Assembly (NCBI GenBank): GCA_902766265.1
Contig: CACXCY010000084.1
Location: 1 to 16,165 of the forward strand
DNA from: an uncultured Bacteroidota bacterium
GTDB taxonomy: Bacteria; Bacteroidota; Bacteroidia; Bacteroidales; P3
DNA length: 16,165 nucleotides
Reading direction: 5' to 3'
The translations under genes were made by a program, and so were the position numbers. Below are positions 7,562 through 15,364 of the stretch, one piece after another. Positions within the stretch are counted from its first letter, which is position 1. Every line of letters starts with the position of its first letter. The notes below the pieces were generated by a model. That model was not told the origin of the DNA and did no database searches. It was given only the letters and a program-made list of their open reading frames with translations.

Positions 7562-9697
7562 TTAGTAGGTTATTTCATCAACCACGTCTTGATGGATGAC
7601 AACGTTGTATTTCTGGCGTAGCGTCTTGATTAGTTCGGCATCCAGATAGTTTTGGTAGTCGTTGATGTAGTAACCGCGGGCTTCCATTACCGATTTAAGG
7701 CACGGGTCGATGATTTTCTCTACGACAAGGATGGTATATCCTTTTTGATTGGGATGCACATAGGTGGCTGGTTTCCATTCGTTCTTGGCCAGCAGATTCT
7801 GGTTGCCCTCTTCCACCGTGACTGGATCGACCTTCACGACTTTGTTGGTTGTGTCTTTCTTGGTTGCAGCTTCAGCCAGCTGGCTCTGTAATCCCAGATT
7901 GTCAATGCCTTTCTTTTGGCATTTGTTGATGATTTTGATGGCTTTGGCAGGCGGCAACGCGGCGCTGTCGCTCACGGTCACAGTCTTTACCTGGGCACGG
8001 GTATTCCAGAAATAGGGCTCGTCTTCGGGATTGTCAAGACTACGTTTTTTACTCTCTCTCTCGTAGAACTCTTTCAAACCGGTGGTGTCTTTGATGGCTT
8101 TCGACCACACCATCCTGTCCGTATAGGAGAATATCATCAGGCCACTTCGGTATTCGTTGATTAAATCACGGAATTCGGCATTCTCTTTTTCCAGATTCTT
8201 GTCAGCGACGCCGAGTGCCATGTCGTCGGTAAATTCCTCATATCGTGTATTGATAAGGGTGGGTATGTTGGATTTGTCGCGCATCGTGGTTTGGTGCGAT
8301 TCCATATATTTCAGAAAGTCGGCAGTGGTGTATTCTTTGTCGTCTATCAGGCAGAGAGGGCGTGTGTCGGTGACCATGCTTGCGCGGTAGCGCCATTTGT
8401 TGTGGTAGATGGAGTCGTTCATTGCGGCAATGGCGTTGTCGAGTGAAGCCAGATAAACCTTCGGCTGTTTGGATGGTTGAACCTTCTTTCCGCTTTTGGT
8501 TTTAACGGCTTGCTTTTCATACATCTTGGTGAAGTCGGTGAAGCCATAACGTTCCTTGCATTGTTTGGCGTATGCCTCTTTGGGGGCGTTGTTGCGTGTA
8601 TCGCGGCTCAGACGCTGTTTGTAGAAAGGCACCATGTTTTCGTAGGAGGGAATGGTCTCTTTTTTCACCACCTTGACGATGTGCCAGCCAAACGAGGTGT
8701 GGAAGGGCTCGCAATATTCACCCATCGGAGTGTTGCTGATAGCTTTGAGGTATTCGGCAGGCATCTGCGACATATCCAGGTCGGGGAGCAAACCTCCGTT
8801 GTCCATCGAAGAACGGTCGTCGCTGTAGTTTTTGCATATTTGAGCAAAAGACTCGCCGTCTTTCATCCTTTGGTAGGCCTCTTTGGCTTTGAATTCAGGG
8901 TATGTGCTTTTTCCGTCGTCGCGAATCCAGATGTGCTGGATGGTCGATTTCCCGAAATAGGGAATCTTGTCGTGCACCTTGATGATGTGGTATCCGTAGG
9001 TGGAACGGATGGGTTTGGAAATCTGTCCGGGAGCGGTGTTGTAGGCACCGTTTTCAAAAGGATAAACCATGTTGAATACTGTGAAGTTTCCTAAATCTCC
9101 CTTGTTGCCTTTGTTTGCCGATTCGCCTTCGCCTCCCAGGAGTCCTTTAGCCGACGGGTCGTCAGAGTAGGTGACCGCCAGAGTGGCAAAGTCTTCGCCG
9201 CTCACAGCTTTGTTATACACCTCCATGGCCTTTCTGTAGGCCTCTATGGTGTCGGTGTTGCGGTCAATCCTGATGAGGATATGCGATGCGTGGATGGCGT
9301 AATGGTTGCGGTCGTATGCTTCGCGGAGCACCTTTTCCATCGTGGCAGAGTCTATCAGATAGGGTGCCGCCAGTTCGGTTCGGTATCCCTTCAGCTCTTT
9401 ACGCAACGAATAGAGGGTGTCAAGACGCATGGCGTAGGCATCAGCCAGCTTGGCGCGGAAGTTCACATACACATCGACGTAGTCCTCCAATGCTTTGCGT
9501 TTCTCGTAGGTGCATGCTGTCGGGGCGGCGCTGGGGTCCTTGCCTATGGATTTGAGGAATTCTTTCATGAATTCCGATTTGAGTATCTTCTGGTTGCCGA
9601 TCTCAAAGATGACAGGGTCGTTAGAGTTTTGTGCTGTAGCGTTCATGCCGAGCGACAGCAGGAGAACGGCGGTGAGGATGCGGGAGATAAGTTTCAT
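7562..9697 (-). CDS. Periplasmic peptidyl-prolyl cis-trans isomerase with two parvulin domains
   Basis: A 711-residue exported PpiC/SurA-type foldase. The signal peptide spans about 1-22 (cleavage near ATAQ). A SurA-like N-domain (VIFEIGNQKILKSEF, about 29-43) precedes parvulin 1 (about 134-242: HASHILIRI, DFATLAVTYSDDPS, GDLGNFT, GYHIIKVHDK). Parvulin 2 follows (about 250-345: IQHIWIRDD, SFAQICKNYSDDRSS, NGGLLPD, GWHIVKV). Both domains keep both conserved histidines (H139/H237 and H255/H339), so both could be catalytic, unlike the SurA homologue downstream. The roughly 360-residue C-terminal half has no motif I recognise; it contains helices, a Lys-rich stretch near 395, and a typical Bacteroidales ending. 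It lies 35 bases after guaB and begins the folding-factor cluster. Substrates are probably outer-membrane or secreted proteins. Confidence 0.92.
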   Translation of the reverse strand: MKLISRILTAVLLLSLGMNATAQNSNDPVIFEIGNQKILKSEFMKEFLKSIGKDPSAAPTACTYEKRKALEDYVDVYVNFRAKLADAYAMRLDTLYSLRKELKGYRTELAAPYLIDSATMEKVLREAYDRNHYAIHASHILIRIDRNTDTIEAYRKAMEVYNKAVSGEDFATLAVTYSDDPSAKGLLGGEGESANKGNKGDLGNFTVFNMVYPFENGAYNTAPGQISKPIRSTYGYHIIKVHDKIPYFGKSTIQHIWIRDDGKSTYPEFKAKEAYQRMKDGESFAQICKNYSDDRSSMDNGGLLPDLDMSQMPAEYLKAISNTPMGEYCEPFHTSFGWHIVKVVKKETIPSYENMVPFYKQRLSRDTRNNAPKEAYAKQCKERYGFTDFTKMYEKQAVKTKSGKKVQPSKQPKVYLASLDNAIAAMNDSIYHNKWRYRASMVTDTRPLCLIDDKEYTTADFLKYMESHQTTMRDKSNIPTLINTRYEEFTDDMALGVADKNLEKENAEFRDLINEYRSGLMIFSYTDRMVWSKAIKDTTGLKEFYERESKKRSLDNPEDEPYFWNTRAQVKTVTVSDSAALPPAKAIKIINKCQKKGIDNLGLQSQLAEAATKKDTTNKVVKVDPVTVEEGNQNLLAKNEWKPATYVHPNQKGYTILVVEKIIDPCLKSVMEARGYYINDYQNYLDAELIKTLRQKYNVVIHQDVVDEITY

Positions 9698-9732
9698 AAG
9701 CTTTTGTCTGTTGGCTATGTGATTTTTGTTGG

Positions 9733-11205
9733 CTATCGTGAGTAGTTAGGGGCTTCGCGGGTGATGGTGATGTCGTGCGGGTGGCTCTCGGTGCGTCCAG
9801 CAGCGGTGATGCGAACAAATTTGGCCTGTTTCAGGTTTCCGATGTCCCTGGAGCCGGTGTATCCCATACCAGCTCTAAGTCCGCCTACCAGTTGGAAGAG
9901 GACTTCGTTGAGCGTGCCTTTGTAAGGTACGCGTCCCACCACACCTTCGGGCACCAACTTCTTGGCGTCCGTCTCTTTGTCTTGGAAATAGCGGTCTTTG
10001 GAGCCGCATTGCATGGCTTCGAGCGAGCCCATGCCGCGATACGATTTGAATTTTCGTCCTTCGAAGATGATGGTCTCACCGGGTGCCTCGTCAACACCTG
10101 CCACCAGCGATCCAATCATCACGGTGTCGGCACCTGCGGCAATGGCTTTCACTATGTCGCCGCTGTAGCGTATGCCACCATCGGCGATAACGGGTACATC
10201 GTATCCTTTTTGTTTCAGCGCCCCTGCCACTTCGCACACGGCCGTGAGTTGGGGTACGCCGATGCCGGCGATGATGCGTGTGGAGCAGATGCTTCCGGGA
10301 CCGATACCTACCTTGATGGCGTCGGCGCCTGCTTCAGCCAGCATGATGGCGGCTTCGCCGGTGGCTATGTTACCTACCACCACGTCCACTTCCGGGAATT
10401 TGGCTTTGACGTTTTTGAGTGCTTCCACCACGCGGATGGAGTGCCCGTGGGCGGTGTCTATCACAATGGCGTCGGCACCTGCTTTGACCAGAGCTTCGAC
10501 GCGGTCCATCATATCGGGGGTGATGCCCACGCCGGCAGCCACGCGTAGACGGCCTTTGCTGTCCTTGCAAGCGTTGGGGCGTTCTTTGCTGTTCATGATG
10601 TCCCGATAGGTAATCAAACCCACGAAGCGTCCGTCCTTGCTCACCACGGGAAGCTTCTCGATTTTGTGCTGCTGCAGTATGTCGGTGGCCTCTTCGAAGG
10701 TGGTGCCCTCGTGAGTGGTGATAAGGTCGGTAATCATGATTTCGCTCAAGGGACGGCTCATGTTGTGCTCGAAGCGCAGGTCGCGGCTGGTCACCATACC
10801 GATGAGCATCCGTTTGTCATCGACGATAGGAATGCCGCCGATGCCGTATTCATACATCAGGTTGACGGCGTCCTTCACCAGCGCGTCTTTGGTGAGCGTC
10901 AGCGGGTCGGCAATCATGCCGTTCTCGCAGCGCTTCACTTTCAGCACTTCGTTGGCTTGACGTTCTATCGACATGTTTTTGTGCAACACGCCTATGCCGC
11001 CTTCCTGCGCCATACCGATAGCCATCTTGGCTTCTGTGACGGTGTCCATCGCTGCCGACACGAGGGGCATGTTAACCGTGATGTTGCGTGAAAAACGGGA
11101 ATTGACTTTTACTTCGCGGGGAAGTACGTCAGAGTAAGCGGGGACGAGCAGTACGTCGTCATAAGTAAGGCCTTCGCCGATGAATTTGGTAGTATCCGTA
11201 TACAT
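9733..11205 (-). CDS. guaB: Inosine-5'-monophosphate dehydrogenase
   Basis: GuaB oxidises IMP to XMP with NAD, the committed step of GMP synthesis. The product is 490 residues, typical for the family. Order: N-terminal barrel (GLTYDDVLLVPAYSDVLPRE, 12-31; MPLVSAAMDTVTE, 46-58); two CBS domains (about 95-210, regulatory nucleotide-binding); rest of the TIM barrel with DTAHGHS, GNIATGEAA; the catalytic loop GPGSICSTR with C307; IADGGIRYSGD; MIGSLVAG; the mobile flap GMGSLEAM to YFQDK; and the C-terminal GLRAGMGYTG. The frame stays open upstream to 11499, but that extension is not IMPDH-like, crosses the promoter and runs into the divergent gene. The ATG at 11205 gives the conserved MYTDTTKF start and is chosen. 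Confidence 0.97.
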   Translation of the reverse strand: MYTDTTKFIGEGLTYDDVLLVPAYSDVLPREVKVNSRFSRNITVNMPLVSAAMDTVTEAKMAIGMAQEGGIGVLHKNMSIERQANEVLKVKRCENGMIADPLTLTKDALVKDAVNLMYEYGIGGIPIVDDKRMLIGMVTSRDLRFEHNMSRPLSEIMITDLITTHEGTTFEEATDILQQHKIEKLPVVSKDGRFVGLITYRDIMNSKERPNACKDSKGRLRVAAGVGITPDMMDRVEALVKAGADAIVIDTAHGHSIRVVEALKNVKAKFPEVDVVVGNIATGEAAIMLAEAGADAIKVGIGPGSICSTRIIAGIGVPQLTAVCEVAGALKQKGYDVPVIADGGIRYSGDIVKAIAAGADTVMIGSLVAGVDEAPGETIIFEGRKFKSYRGMGSLEAMQCGSKDRYFQDKETDAKKLVPEGVVGRVPYKGTLNEVLFQLVGGLRAGMGYTGSRDIGNLKQAKFVRITAAGRTESHPHDITITREAPNYSR

Positions 11206-11284
11206 AGGGTTTACTGTTTTTTGTCTATATGTGCGTACTATAGAGTAAAATATCCATAGCCCCATTGTGCTGGGTAAATTTCTG

Positions 11285-11315
11285 CAAAGGTAGCTTTTTT
11301 TTTCGACTTGGCAAA
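11285..11315 (-). promoter_or_regulatory. Bacteroidota-type promoter for guaB and the downstream directon
   Basis: On the minus strand a TTTG (11312-11315) is followed after exactly 19 bases by TACCTTTG (11285-11292). This matches the Bacteroidota sigma-factor consensus TTTG-N19-TAnnTTTG. Transcription would start near 11278, leaving a leader of about 73 bases before the guaB ATG. The leader has a small possible hairpin (stems TCTATA/TATAGA at 11224-11229 and 11239-11244) but no riboswitch I recognise. All seven genes downstream have gaps of 44 bases or fewer, so this may drive the entire 11-kb directon. Confidence 0.8.
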
Positions 11316-11407
11316 ACATATTTTTATATTGTATTGCATAATATTGATAATAAGGGTAAAAGCCGAGTGCCTCATTCGATATTCCTACTTGCTTCCAGAT
11401 ACGGCAT

Positions 11408-11437
11408 CTTGTACATTCGTTTTTTTGTGTACTTTTG
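11408..11437 (+). promoter_or_regulatory. Bacteroidota-type promoter for the thioredoxin-fold lipoprotein gene
   Basis: On the plus strand CTTG (11408-11411) is followed after 18 bases by TACTTTTG (11430-11437), matching the TAnnTTTG -7 box exactly and the -33 box in three of four bases. The predicted start of transcription is near 11444, about 25 bases before the ATG at 11469. It is divergent from the guaB promoter, with about 90 A/T-rich bases between the two. Confidence 0.75.
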
Positions 11438-11468
11438 CAAATCCTAAACGAAGATAAAACCCTACATA

Positions 11469-12590
11469 ATGAAGTTATCACACATTCTTTTGCCGGCATT
11501 GGCTGTCCTTCTGCTTGCTTCCTGTGGCGGCAAAAACAAGTGCGTCGTCAACGGTCGACTGATTGCCGACGGTTTCGAAGGCAAGAAAATCTATCTCTAT
11601 GACTATGTCACCACCGAGCCGGTGGATTCGACGGTGCTGAAAAACGGCGAATTTACTTTTGTCAGCACCGTTGATGTGCCCTATATTGGATATATCGCCA
11701 GCGAAGCTAACGACAACGGGCAGTATTGCCAAGGGCTTTGCATAGTGGAGCCGGGCAACGTCTATTACGACATTTTCAGCGATTCGCTGTCGGGCACCCC
11801 GCTGAACGACGGATTGTACGGCTATCGCAACGACCCTCAGATCAAGCTGCGCCAGCGCCAGTTGCAGGATTGTCAGGTGATGTATGCACGCGCTGCCACC
11901 GAGGCGGAACGTCGCGAGGTGAAGCGTTGCTACGACAGTATCGCCACCCTGGCGATGGCCGACGAGCGGGTGCTCTCCTTGAAATTGTATGAGCCAAACA
12001 AGGACAATGTGTTGGGCGCTTTGGCTGTCTATACCGTTGCCTTGCAGATGGCCACTTACAGTGACCTGGATAGTTTCCTCGCCGACAAGAGTGCGACGGC
12101 TCGCAATTTCCTACCCACGCAGGAACGTCTTAAATCCTTGCAAACCAAAAGTCCTGTCGCAGGACAACATTATGTGGACATTAAAGGCACCGACTTCGCC
12201 ACAGGACAGACGGCTATGCTCAGCGATATGATTGACGGGCACCTGGCTTTGGTTGATTTTTGGGCTTCTTGGTGCGGCCCTTGCCGTCGCGAGATTGCCG
12301 ACAACCTGATTCGCATACACAACACATACGCTCCCCAGGGGCTGGTGGTGGTGGGTATCGCTGTGAGCGACAAGCCCGAAGCGCATCGCAAGGCCGTTGC
12401 TGACCTCGGTATTGAATATCCGCAGTTGCTGGACAATGTCGATGGTAACGCTTGCGAAATCTATGGCATCAACGGCATTCCGCACATCATGCTCATAGCT
12501 CCCGACGGCACTATCTTGGCGCGCGACCTCCGCGGCGACGATGTGGAGAAGACTGTGCGGTTGGCCTTAAAAGAGCTCTCTTCGAAGTAA
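11469..12590 (+). CDS. TlpA/ResA-like thioredoxin-fold lipoprotein
   Basis: A 373-residue envelope thiol-disulfide protein. Lipoprotein signal: hydrophobic stretch then LASC with C19 lipidated. Residues about 24-110 form a beta-rich N-terminal domain of the DUF4369 type common in Bacteroidota thioredoxin-like proteins (CVVNGRLIADGFEGKKIYLY, TVLKNGEFTF). A helical linker (about 120-225) precedes an AhpC/TSA-Redoxin domain (about 232-370): LVDFWASWCGPCRRE with the redox pair C269/C272, GLVVVGIAVS, and the cis-proline at GIPHI (P338). It probably reduces or exchanges disulfides in periplasmic proteins. The ATG follows the predicted promoter directly. One base separates its stop from the next gene, so the pair is probably co-transcribed. 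Confidence 0.93.
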   Translation: MKLSHILLPALAVLLLASCGGKNKCVVNGRLIADGFEGKKIYLYDYVTTEPVDSTVLKNGEFTFVSTVDVPYIGYIASEANDNGQYCQGLCIVEPGNVYYDIFSDSLSGTPLNDGLYGYRNDPQIKLRQRQLQDCQVMYARAATEAERREVKRCYDSIATLAMADERVLSLKLYEPNKDNVLGALAVYTVALQMATYSDLDSFLADKSATARNFLPTQERLKSLQTKSPVAGQHYVDIKGTDFATGQTAMLSDMIDGHLALVDFWASWCGPCRREIADNLIRIHNTYAPQGLVVVGIAVSDKPEAHRKAVADLGIEYPQLLDNVDGNACEIYGINGIPHIMLIAPDGTILARDLRGDDVEKTVRLALKELSSK

Positions 12591-12591
12591 T

Positions 12592-13797
12592 ATGTCTTCA
12601 CGGTTAAGAAGGTTGATTCCAATGATGAACCACAAAATCTTACTGGTCATTCTGTTGGCCTTGTTGCCAGCTGTGCCGCTGTCGGCACAGACCTCCGATG
12701 CGGAAGCATCGCAGCGTCGCGCAGATGTTTCGTCGACCGACCGTCTGGCGTTCGACTTGGATGCTGTCACATTCCTGCGCGACGCCGAGTTTTTCCTGCC
12801 CTATGTCAAAGGTTACACCGCCTGTGGTTTTAGGTTCACGCCTCTGTTGCGCTATCGTGCCAACGCCCGGACGACCCTTCGCGGCGGCGTTATGCTGACG
12901 GGAGTGGCAGGCACGGAAGGTCTATGGAAGGCCGAGCCCGTGTTCGCTATCGACTATACCCCTCGCCCCTGGATTACGCTCACCATGGGCACTATCGAGG
13001 GCAGCACCGCCCATCTCTTGGGAGAGCCGATGTACGACCCGGAACGTTGGTTCTTCGACTATAAGGAGGATGGACTTCAGCTGCGCACCACCACACGGCG
13101 GTGGCGGAGCGACACGTGGCTCAACTGGGAGCATTTCCTCGAGCCGTGGACCCCCGACCAGGAGCGCTTCTCCCTGGGGTCGCGTCACGAGTGGGTGCCG
13201 CTGGGCGAAGAGCAGGACCGCTGGTATCTCTCGGTGCCGTTCTCGTTTCTCGGCAGCCATAGGGGAGGGCAGTTCTCCACGCTCGACACCTGCATCGAGA
13301 CGATCTTCAACGAGCATCTCGGCATCAAGGCGCAGCTGCCTGTGGCCGACCGCGCCGTGCTGCGTGCCGATATGCCGTTCTATTTCTTTCAGAACAAATC
13401 TCCCGAGCCGCACACCGCTTTCACCCACGGCTGGGGATGCCATCCGCAGCTTATATTTGGCTTCTCTTCGCAATCGGCCCAGTCGTGGTGGCAGGAGCCC
13501 CTCGCCGCAGGACATCGTTTCGAGTTGGGCGTCGGCTATTGGTATGGCCATCACTACCAGTCGGCACGCGGAAGTTATATGTACCAAAGCGTCTCGTGGT
13601 TCGATACCGCCTTCTGTGCTCCCGAGCGTCACATGATTACCGTCACCGCCGACTACGAGCATGAGTTTGAGGCGCTCACCTTCGTCCTCGACGCTACGGC
13701 TTACTACGACCCCGACTGCCGCAAGACGGATTTCGTTTTCGGCGTCATCCTCCGACTCAAGCAGCGTTTCGCCATCACCGTTGGCACCAACCGGTAA
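12592..13797 (+). CDS. Secreted, probably outer-membrane beta-barrel protein of unknown function
   Basis: I do not recognise a named family. The 401-residue product has a signal peptide: basic MSSRLRRLIP, then a hydrophobic run and a SAQ cleavage site near residue 33. The remainder is rich in aromatic residues with alternating patterns expected of amphipathic beta strands (for example WITLTMGTIEG, RWYLSVPFSFLG, FELGVGYWYGHHY, MITVTADYEHEF, FVFGVILRLKQRFAITVG). It ends shortly after a strand-like segment, as many outer-membrane barrels do. Internal ATGs at 12622 and 12625 would also give a good signal peptide. The 12592 ATG is preferred because it follows the previous stop by one base (TAATATG). 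Pairing with a thioredoxin-fold lipoprotein suggests an envelope role; nothing more specific is visible. Confidence 0.85.
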   Translation: MSSRLRRLIPMMNHKILLVILLALLPAVPLSAQTSDAEASQRRADVSSTDRLAFDLDAVTFLRDAEFFLPYVKGYTACGFRFTPLLRYRANARTTLRGGVMLTGVAGTEGLWKAEPVFAIDYTPRPWITLTMGTIEGSTAHLLGEPMYDPERWFFDYKEDGLQLRTTTRRWRSDTWLNWEHFLEPWTPDQERFSLGSRHEWVPLGEEQDRWYLSVPFSFLGSHRGGQFSTLDTCIETIFNEHLGIKAQLPVADRAVLRADMPFYFFQNKSPEPHTAFTHGWGCHPQLIFGFSSQSAQSWWQEPLAAGHRFELGVGYWYGHHYQSARGSYMYQSVSWFDTAFCAPERHMITVTADYEHEFEALTFVLDATAYYDPDCRKTDFVFGVILRLKQRFAITVGTNR

Positions 13798-13903
13798 GAT
13801 TGACGCAGTTGCCGTTGATGCCTCCCAGTTCGACGCAGGGAGTGGATTTCATCTTGCCCATATTATAAGTATAGCGAAGCAAGTTCCAAGGGGCAGTCAG
13901 CAT
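13775..13903 (-). other. Possible 42-residue ORF or remnant of a coding sequence
   Basis: On the minus strand an ATG at 13903 opens a 42-codon frame ending TGA at 13775-13777, overlapping the 3' end of the barrel gene by 23 bases. The product (containing APWNLLRYTYNMGKMKSTPC and VELGGINGNCVN) looks more like real protein than random translation, yet it has no signal peptide, no domain I recognise and no evident promoter. It could be a small gene, a decayed fragment or a coincidental frame. Confidence 0.25.
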
Positions 13904-14099
13904 ACGGTTGCCATACTGTCACCTTACTGTTACATTAGAGTCACCCAAAAGGGGAGAAAAAGAAGAGCAAAAGGGGAGCAAAACCAGTAGACCATATCAT
14001 GGTCAATTCCAAGAAGATAGGATACCCCGTGTTTGGTATCCGCACGAAAAGTGTCATGTGTTGATTATGAATTGATTGCAGATGATATGATATAATTCT

Positions 14100-14166
14100 C
14101 GCAGAAAACGCAGAAATGGCAGATACTCTCATCGCGGTGTTTTCTGCATTTTCTGCTATTTCTGCG
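14100..14166. repeat. Inverted repeat of GCAGAAA units (24-base arms, 19-base loop)
   Basis: The left arm (14100-14123) reads as CGCAGAAA, two bases, GCAGAAA, two bases, GCAGA. The right arm (14143-14166) is its reverse complement with four mismatches, all in the two-base spacers. A transcript could fold into a stem of about 24 pairs. There is no T-run, so a terminator role is uncertain. A 22/24 match to the left arm occurs at 16140-16163, which makes this a dispersed repeat family. Confidence 0.85.
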
Positions 14167-14189
14167 GGACACATATACGCGACTAAAAT

Positions 14190-14283
14190 TATATGAACAA
14201 TTACATGGCAATTCGTGTTCACTCATCCACATGGCCATTCGTGTTTTATGTTCACACAAATTTCCATGCAGTTGGCCATGAAT
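14190..14283. repeat. CATG-centred repeat block, left flank of the toxin-antitoxin cassette
   Basis: Three related units centred on CATG: AATTACATGGCAATTCGTG (about 14199-14217), ACATGGCCATTCGTG (about 14229-14243) and TTTCCATGCAGTTGGCCATG (14261-14280). The stretch 14241-14283 matches 16082-16125 in the same orientation at about 39 of 44 aligned positions. The first unit also matches the opposite strand of the right-hand block. It lies just downstream of the toxin gene. Confidence 0.75.
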
Positions 14284-14362
14284 CAGCGGGTGCAGTTCTC
14301 CTCATCAGTGTTCCTTGACGGATAACTATGGGAAAGCCCTGATTGGATTGTATCCATAAGCA

Positions 14363-15364
14363 CTATTGCTTCCGGAAACGCTCCTGAAGAATACGTATTC
14401 TGTCTATCAAACCGTCAAACGGCAAGCTATTGCCATAGATGAAGGATTTCTGCATGGCCTCATAATCCGCACGCCACTCATGCAGGAGATTGTCTGGAGG
14501 ACATATTTGTATTCTGTCTGGGTCATTGCTGTCGTAGTCCACATATTTCAGACAATAACATTCCCGTCGGTGCTGAACAATCGACCGATACAACGTCATG
14601 TCTGACAATGCCGACAGGCCATATTCCGTATCCATGATTCGCTCAAGGTCGTAGAGGTGCCGGCTCATGCGGAAACTGCGAGGGCGCTCCCGCTGATATT
14701 CTTCATTCAGCAAGAATGCCTTCTCCAGAAATGTCCTGGTGGGTAATACGGTGTTTATCACAAAGGCGTCGTCTTTCTCCAGCGCAGGTATGCATTGCGA
14801 AACCCAAGAGGATATGTTCTTCGGCGCGATAGGATCTTTCATCGACAGGCAACTAATCTCTATCTTCACCGCCGGTTGCAGGTATGACAGTAGGGGCGGA
14901 TACATGCTCTTGTATCTCACCTGTATTACCGTGGGATCTTTGTCTCCGTCAATCTCCTTGTCTTGTACCCTCGTTACGGGTTCGACGGTATAGCCGCTGC
15001 ATCCAAGCTCACCGAGCGCATCGTTCAGATCCGACGAGAGTGTCTCGGTAACGAATCGACGGCTTGTCTTGCGTAGTTTCAGACGTTGGCTTCGACTGGT
15101 GCTGTCGATGCCGAAAAAGGAATGGTCCAGCGCGAGGTCGGCATCCTCACTGAAGCGGTCAATCAGCCCCCAAGCTTTGCTTAGCGACGTGCCGCCCTTG
15201 AAACTCAGATGGGCGGCACAGGAAGACTGCGAAAGCAACCGCAGCACTATTGTGACCCACCAGTCTTTCTCAATAACTTGAACCGCCAGTTTCGTCTGTT
15301 CCGAAGCCATAGCGAAAAGCATTCGCTTTTCCTCATCGGCAAGTGTCGCAAATCTATTTTTCAT
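14363..15364 (-). CDS. abiEii: AbiEii-type nucleotidyltransferase toxin
   Basis: A 333-residue member of the AbiEii/AbiGii (DUF1814) nucleotidyltransferase family, the toxin half of AbiE systems, which block phage propagation and cell growth. AbiE-family toxins are thought to transfer nucleotides to cellular targets; the target here is unknown. Motifs: EKDWW (32-36); the nucleotidyltransferase loop FKGGTSLSKAW (55-65); acidic pair FSEDADLAL with D74 and D76; KIEISCL with E169 as a possible third acid; RTFLEKAFLL (T211, E214, K215); and SRHLYDLERI (R235, H236, D239). All match the family order, and none of the key residues I can place is missing, so it is probably active. Its ATG lies inside the antitoxin's last codons (11-base overlap), giving coupled translation. 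Confidence 0.92.
   Translation of the reverse strand: MKNRFATLADEEKRMLFAMASEQTKLAVQVIEKDWWVTIVLRLLSQSSCAAHLSFKGGTSLSKAWGLIDRFSEDADLALDHSFFGIDSTSRSQRLKLRKTSRRFVTETLSSDLNDALGELGCSGYTVEPVTRVQDKEIDGDKDPTVIQVRYKSMYPPLLSYLQPAVKIEISCLSMKDPIAPKNISSWVSQCIPALEKDDAFVINTVLPTRTFLEKAFLLNEEYQRERPRSFRMSRHLYDLERIMDTEYGLSALSDMTLYRSIVQHRRECYCLKYVDYDSNDPDRIQICPPDNLLHEWRADYEAMQKSFIYGNSLPFDGLIDRIRILQERFRKQ

Larger units (their letters stand above)
13798..14362. other. 565-base gap between convergent genes
   Basis: Contents: most of the 42-codon minus ORF (to 13903); a short purine-rich tract at about 13945-13985 with AAAAGGGGAG occurring twice; a long GCAGAAA hairpin (14100-14166); and CATG-centred repeats (about 14190-14283). 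The last 80 bases before the toxin stop hold nothing I can identify, and I see no classical hairpin-plus-T-run terminator for either convergent gene. Other frames here are short and run through the repeats, so they are not treated as genes. Confidence 0.7.

Noticed and set aside
8477..9094. 205-codon plus-strand frame
   Set aside because: Antisense shadow of the double-parvulin isomerase; no motifs and no promoter.
9775..10548. 257-codon plus-strand frame
   Set aside because: Antisense of guaB, whose catalytic loop and flap are intact on the other strand.
11206..11278. Purine riboswitch in the guaB leader
   Set aside because: The leader is only about 73 bases with one short six-pair stem; the three-way junction and conserved loops of purine riboswitches are absent.
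11206..11499. 98-codon N-terminal extension of guaB
   Set aside because: The extension is not IMPDH-like, crosses both divergent promoters and overlaps the start of the lipoprotein gene; the ATG at 11205 gives the standard 490-residue enzyme.
12922..13662. 246-codon minus-strand frame opposite the barrel gene
   Set aside because: Shadow caused by high-GC codon use; the plus-strand product has a signal peptide and strand-like pattern.
14100..14166. Rho-independent terminator
   Set aside because: The stem is long and unusually A/T-interrupted, with no T-run on either side, and it has copies elsewhere; a repeat element explains it better.
13941..14259. Minus-strand frames of 93 and 64 codons
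   Set aside because: They run through the hairpin and CATG repeats and show repeat-derived, low-complexity residues, not domains.
14100..14283. CRISPR-like array
   Set aside because: The repeated units are 7-20 bases, separated by two bases or irregular gaps, and arranged as inverted copies; there are no uniform spacers or cas genes.
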